Shown: positions 61,409-64,000 of the stretch, piece after piece
Layout of the letters: each line of letters opens with the position of its first letter
Position numbering within the stretch: the first letter of the stretch is position 1
NCBI RefSeq assembly: GCF_017743995.1
Contig: NZ_JAGHRB010000005.1
Span: 62,001-126,000, forward strand
Length of the DNA: 64,000 nucleotides
Direction: 5' to 3'
Source: Ruegeria sp. R13_0
Lineage (GTDB): Bacteria; Pseudomonadota; Alphaproteobacteria; Rhodobacterales; Rhodobacteraceae
Program-made: the position numbers and the translations under genes
Notes under the pieces: generated by a model
The model's database searches: none
The model's input: only the letters and a program-made list of their open reading frames with translations
What the model was told of the DNA's origin: nothing

Positions 61409-62242
61409 CTAAGTACCTGTTTTGGAATTTCTTTCTGCCTTCCACGGCGGCGACAACGACGGTGCGCCAAACAGGAAACCCTGCATGCAATCGACACCAC
61501 TTGCGCTCAGAAAAGCGGCGTCTTGCGGATTTTCGACTGATTCGGCTGTGACCAGAATTTCGAACTCTCGCGCGACTGCGATCAATGCACGGACGAGGGC
61601 CTGATTGTCGGGGTTGTTGCTGATGCCGCGAATGAATTGACCGTCGATCTTGGCGGCATCAAACAGGAATTCGCGGAAATGCCGAAAGCTGAAATTGCTT
61701 GCGCCGAAGTCATCCAGAGCAAAGGCAATGCCGCGCTCCTGCAACCTGTCCATCAGGTCAATGACCAGTTCTGGAACCTGCATCGCCGATTTCTCAGAGA
61801 TTTCAAGGATAAGTCGTTCGCCCAGATTGCTATCCCGTTTGAGAAAGCGATCCAGAATACGGGACCAGTGCGAATACCCGATCGAACGCGCCGACATGTT
61901 GATCGACAACCGGATCTGAGGGTTCTTGACCAACGTCTGCAACCCCATCTCAAGCGCGATGCAATCCAACTCGCGCCCGATTGGCGTGTTTTCCACCTGA
62001 GGCATGAAATCCCGCGCAGGGATGACCCGCCCGGTTTCGTCCAACACGCGGATCAGCCCTTCGTAGAAGGCAACGTTATGGGGGGCCTGTGCCTGCATCA
62101 CCGGCTGAAAGGCCAGTTTGCATTGTTTGTGCCGAACCGCATCCGAGGCCATCTGCAATACAGATTGATCCCGACCGGAAACTGCCGAGGTCAAAGGGCT
62201 GTCGGGCCCTTGCCCTGACTCTGCAACTGTCTTGTCCCGCAT
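61409..62242 (-). CDS. EAL-domain cyclic-di-GMP phosphodiesterase
   Basis: 277 aa with no sensory domain, only a short N-terminal tail. YEGLIRV stands in for EAL; catalytic residues remain in LSINMSARS, LILEISEKS, LDDFGASNFSF, DAAKIDGQF and TAESVEN, so it is probably active, hydrolysing c-di-GMP to pGpG. Cytoplasmic. It ends 195 bp from phbA on the same strand. Confidence 0.93.
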   Translation of the reverse strand: MRDKTVAESGQGPDSPLTSAVSGRDQSVLQMASDAVRHKQCKLAFQPVMQAQAPHNVAFYEGLIRVLDETGRVIPARDFMPQVENTPIGRELDCIALEMGLQTLVKNPQIRLSINMSARSIGYSHWSRILDRFLKRDSNLGERLILEISEKSAMQVPELVIDLMDRLQERGIAFALDDFGASNFSFRHFREFLFDAAKIDGQFIRGISNNPDNQALVRALIAVAREFEILVTAESVENPQDAAFLSASGVDCMQGFLFGAPSLSPPWKAERNSKTGT

Positions 62243-62318
62243 GCGCGCTGATCCTGAATGGCTCTTCGGTCGCAGTGTCGCAGGAAACAGATGAATCTGT
62301 GGTTAATGCAGGTGACGT

Positions 62319-62507
62319 TCAGCGCGCAGATTGCCACGCATGGCTGAGGGAGGCCGCTGCTCCGAACACCGCGCCCATTACGCCAAGGATCATCATGGAA
62401 AACCCGATCAGGACAAGCGCTGATGCTGCCGTTGCGATGGCGGCGAACATGGCCAGAAGCACACCCAGCAGTCCGACTGTGGTTGATACGGTTGTCACGC
62501 GGGTCAT
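62319..62507 (-). CDS. Small two-helix membrane protein
   Basis: 62 aa. Hydrophobic LLGVLLAMFAAIATAASALV and LIGFSMMILGVMGAVFGAAA form two helices. GGAGG lies about 6 nt before the ATG. No family recognised; 76 bp upstream of the EAL gene. Confidence 0.65.
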   Translation of the reverse strand: MTRVTTVSTTVGLLGVLLAMFAAIATAASALVLIGFSMMILGVMGAVFGAAASLSHAWQSAR

Positions 62508-62601
62508 TCCGGCCTCCGGTCACTGGTTACGTCACATCTGACGTTCCATATGGACCGTTCAGGCCGGATTTCAACCAAAGCGACGTGGTGTAACGCCGGG
62601 A

Positions 62602-63573
62602 TCAGGCCTGTTTTGCTGCGGAATTAGGCAGGTTTTCGCGGGTTTGCTCGAATCCGGGCGTTCCGAGATCTTCAGGGTGGCGGGCCAGATGCTTCGCCTT
62701 GATCTGCGCTGAGCTGTCCCGGCTGCCATCATGGCTATAGCCGGGCGGGGCAAAGCAATATGCGAGGCGTTGCTTCAGCGTCAGGCCGGGTTGGGTCGCA
62801 TCGCGCCAGATGCCGACCCATTCGTGAAAGGCGACGCGCAGCGGGTTGAAGGTGGCGATGTTGTGAACCAGCCCATAGTCGACCCGGTCGTTCTCTTGCT
62901 CGGGGACAAAAGTGCCGAACATCTTGTCCCAGATGATGAAAACGCCAGCATAGTTGCAATCCAGATAGCGCGCGTTGCGGCCGTGATGCGCCCGGTGATG
63001 GCTGGGAGTGTTCATGACCGCTTCGAACCAACGGGGCATTTTGCCGATGGCTTCGGTGTGAATCCAAAACTGGTAGATCAGGTTGATGCCGCCCACGAAC
63101 AGCACCATCGCCGGGTGAAAACCCAGCAGGATCAGCGGCGCGCGCACCACCATCATGAAGGTAAACGTATAGGTCCAGGTCTGCCGCAGCGCGGTGGTCA
63201 GGTTGTAGTGCTGCGAGCTGTGATGGTTCACATGGCTGGCCCAGACCCAGCGGATACGGTGGCCGAACCGATGCACCCAGTAATACCGCAGGTCTTCCAG
63301 CACAAAGCAAAGGATGATGATCGGGATCGAGGTGCCCAGATCGAGCGGCGTTATCCGCCACAGCCACATGAAGAACCCATAGGCGATGAACCCCAGTAGA
63401 AACCCCGATGCAATATTGCCTGCCCCCATGATCAGAGAGGTCACGGCATCGCGCGTCTCGTACCGCCCGCCGCGGCCTTTGACAGCGATCCAGAGGAATT
63501 CGGCCAGAATGGCGGCGATGAAGAAGGGGACGGCCCATTGGACGACGTCGGGAAAGGTGATCTGATCGGTCAT
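62602..63573 (-). CDS. Sterol desaturase/fatty-acid hydroxylase family protein
   Basis: 323 aa integral membrane di-iron enzyme. Eight-histidine pattern: YWVHRFGHRI, ASHVNHHSSQHYN, WIHTEAIG, and PSHHRAHHGRN. Four or more membrane helices. Bacterial members hydroxylate lipids such as ornithine lipids or carotenoids; the substrate is unknown. ATGA overlap with the upstream hypothetical gene. Confidence 0.92.
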   Translation of the reverse strand: MTDQITFPDVVQWAVPFFIAAILAEFLWIAVKGRGGRYETRDAVTSLIMGAGNIASGFLLGFIAYGFFMWLWRITPLDLGTSIPIIILCFVLEDLRYYWVHRFGHRIRWVWASHVNHHSSQHYNLTTALRQTWTYTFTFMMVVRAPLILLGFHPAMVLFVGGINLIYQFWIHTEAIGKMPRWFEAVMNTPSHHRAHHGRNARYLDCNYAGVFIIWDKMFGTFVPEQENDRVDYGLVHNIATFNPLRVAFHEWVGIWRDATQPGLTLKQRLAYCFAPPGYSHDGSRDSSAQIKAKHLARHPEDLGTPGFEQTRENLPNSAAKQA

Positions 63574-63956
63574 GCGGGCTCCATCAGGTTGCGCCAGTGG
63601 GGGCGCTCGAGGTCATCCAGATGGATGATGGCTTTGGGGGTGCCGAAATCGTGGAACAGAATCTCGAACCCGTCGGTGCGGTCTAGCAAGTCATAGTCTA
63701 GGAGACGCTGCGCGACGGTATCCGCGCCAAAGGACCAGAGGAGACCCGGCCCATTTTCCGTCCGTACCAGCGCAGCATGGCGATCATGGGCAACCGTGAC
63801 GTCAATAACTGTGTCTTCCGGGAAGTGCCGAACCCATTGTTCGCGCGCGGTTTCCAACGACAGAACGCAGCGTTGCGATCTGCCGGTCAGATGCACCAAC
63901 AGTGTGATCCCGGCGATTCCGCCGACCACAAGCACCAACAGAATTTCCAGTGGCAT
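63570..63956 (-). CDS. Membrane-anchored conserved hypothetical protein
   Basis: 128 aa. N-terminal helix (LEILLVLVVGGIAGITLLVH), then a soluble domain with FPEDTVIDVTVAHDRHAALV and FGTPKAIIHLDDLERPHW. AGGATGG lies before the ATG. No domain recognised. Co-translated with the hydroxylase, so possibly an accessory factor. Confidence 0.78.
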   Translation of the reverse strand: MPLEILLVLVVGGIAGITLLVHLTGRSQRCVLSLETAREQWVRHFPEDTVIDVTVAHDRHAALVRTENGPGLLWSFGADTVAQRLLDYDLLDRTDGFEILFHDFGTPKAIIHLDDLERPHWRNLMEPA

Positions 63957-64000
63957 TCCATCCTCCTGCGCACAGAGTGCGGATCAGAGGATAGGCTGTC

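Noticed and set aside
1..64000. tRNA, rRNA, transposase, integrase or phage genes
   Set aside because: Reading all gaps over 100 bp gave no cloverleaf-like or mobile-element signal.

Overview
The window is a compact, gene-dense, GC-rich (about 60% by eye) chromosomal segment. It most likely comes from a marine Roseobacter-group alphaproteobacterium (Rhodobacteraceae, Ruegeria/Phaeobacter-like). This rests on gene content and order: COQ9 divergent from rpsU, a bacterial aa3 cytochrome oxidase subunit IV, a DmdC-type acyl-CoA dehydrogenase, phbAB, a GcvA-type LysR regulator, and many ATGA/GTGA start-stop overlaps. The organism is inferred, not proven. I see no rRNA or tRNA gene, CRISPR array, transposase, prophage or plasmid origin.

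Layout. 0-10 kb: the 3' end of an MscS-like channel gene, alanine dehydrogenase divergent from its Lrp-type regulator, PPK2, a CAP-domain protein with eight 45-bp tandem repeats, rpsU/COQ9, two medium-chain quinone oxidoreductases, a DUF2189 membrane protein, a small outer-membrane barrel and a YHS protein. 10-15 kb (minus): a pyrimidine operon pyrB - three small membrane proteins - degenerate dihydroorotase - plsY - hypothetical. 15-23 kb: a Cys-rich secreted protein divergent from a UDG/phosphoesterase/LysE/MoaB operon, then an RND efflux pair. 23-34 kb: Nudix, DsbD-like periplasmic domain, YqgE, Sua5, an acyl-CoA dehydrogenase/MBL/DUF6173 operon, a membrane GDPD followed by a phospholipase-A2-like protein, cox subunit IV, a lipoprotein and AzlCD. 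33.6-38.3 kb: a molybdenum-cofactor operon fdhD-mobA-mobB-moeA fusion-GNAT. 38-43 kb: greA, VOC/soxR and ETF-quinone oxidoreductase.

42.8-51.8 kb is the most distinctive accessory region. A TetR regulator with a clear palindromic operator heads six co-directional genes. Two are enolase-superfamily enzymes: one very like 4-hydroxyproline-betaine 2-epimerase (HpbD), the other like cis-3-hydroxy-L-proline dehydratase. Facing them is a two-gene minus-strand unit of a dimethylglycine/sarcosine-dehydrogenase-like demethylase and an Ldh2-family (pyrroline-2-carboxylate reductase-like) dehydrogenase. Together they suggest catabolism of hydroxyproline betaine and hydroxyprolines toward proline. No transporter or Rieske demethylase lies inside the window, and a sugar-acid pathway is the main alternative.

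52-64 kb: a TPR protein with ispE, polyprenyl diphosphate synthase, DUF2007 with an N6-adenine methyltransferase, YdcH, EamA with a LysR regulator, phbB and phbA (PHB synthesis, with a PhaR-type site upstream), an EAL phosphodiesterase, a small membrane protein, a sterol-desaturase-family hydroxylase and a membrane-anchored hypothetical.
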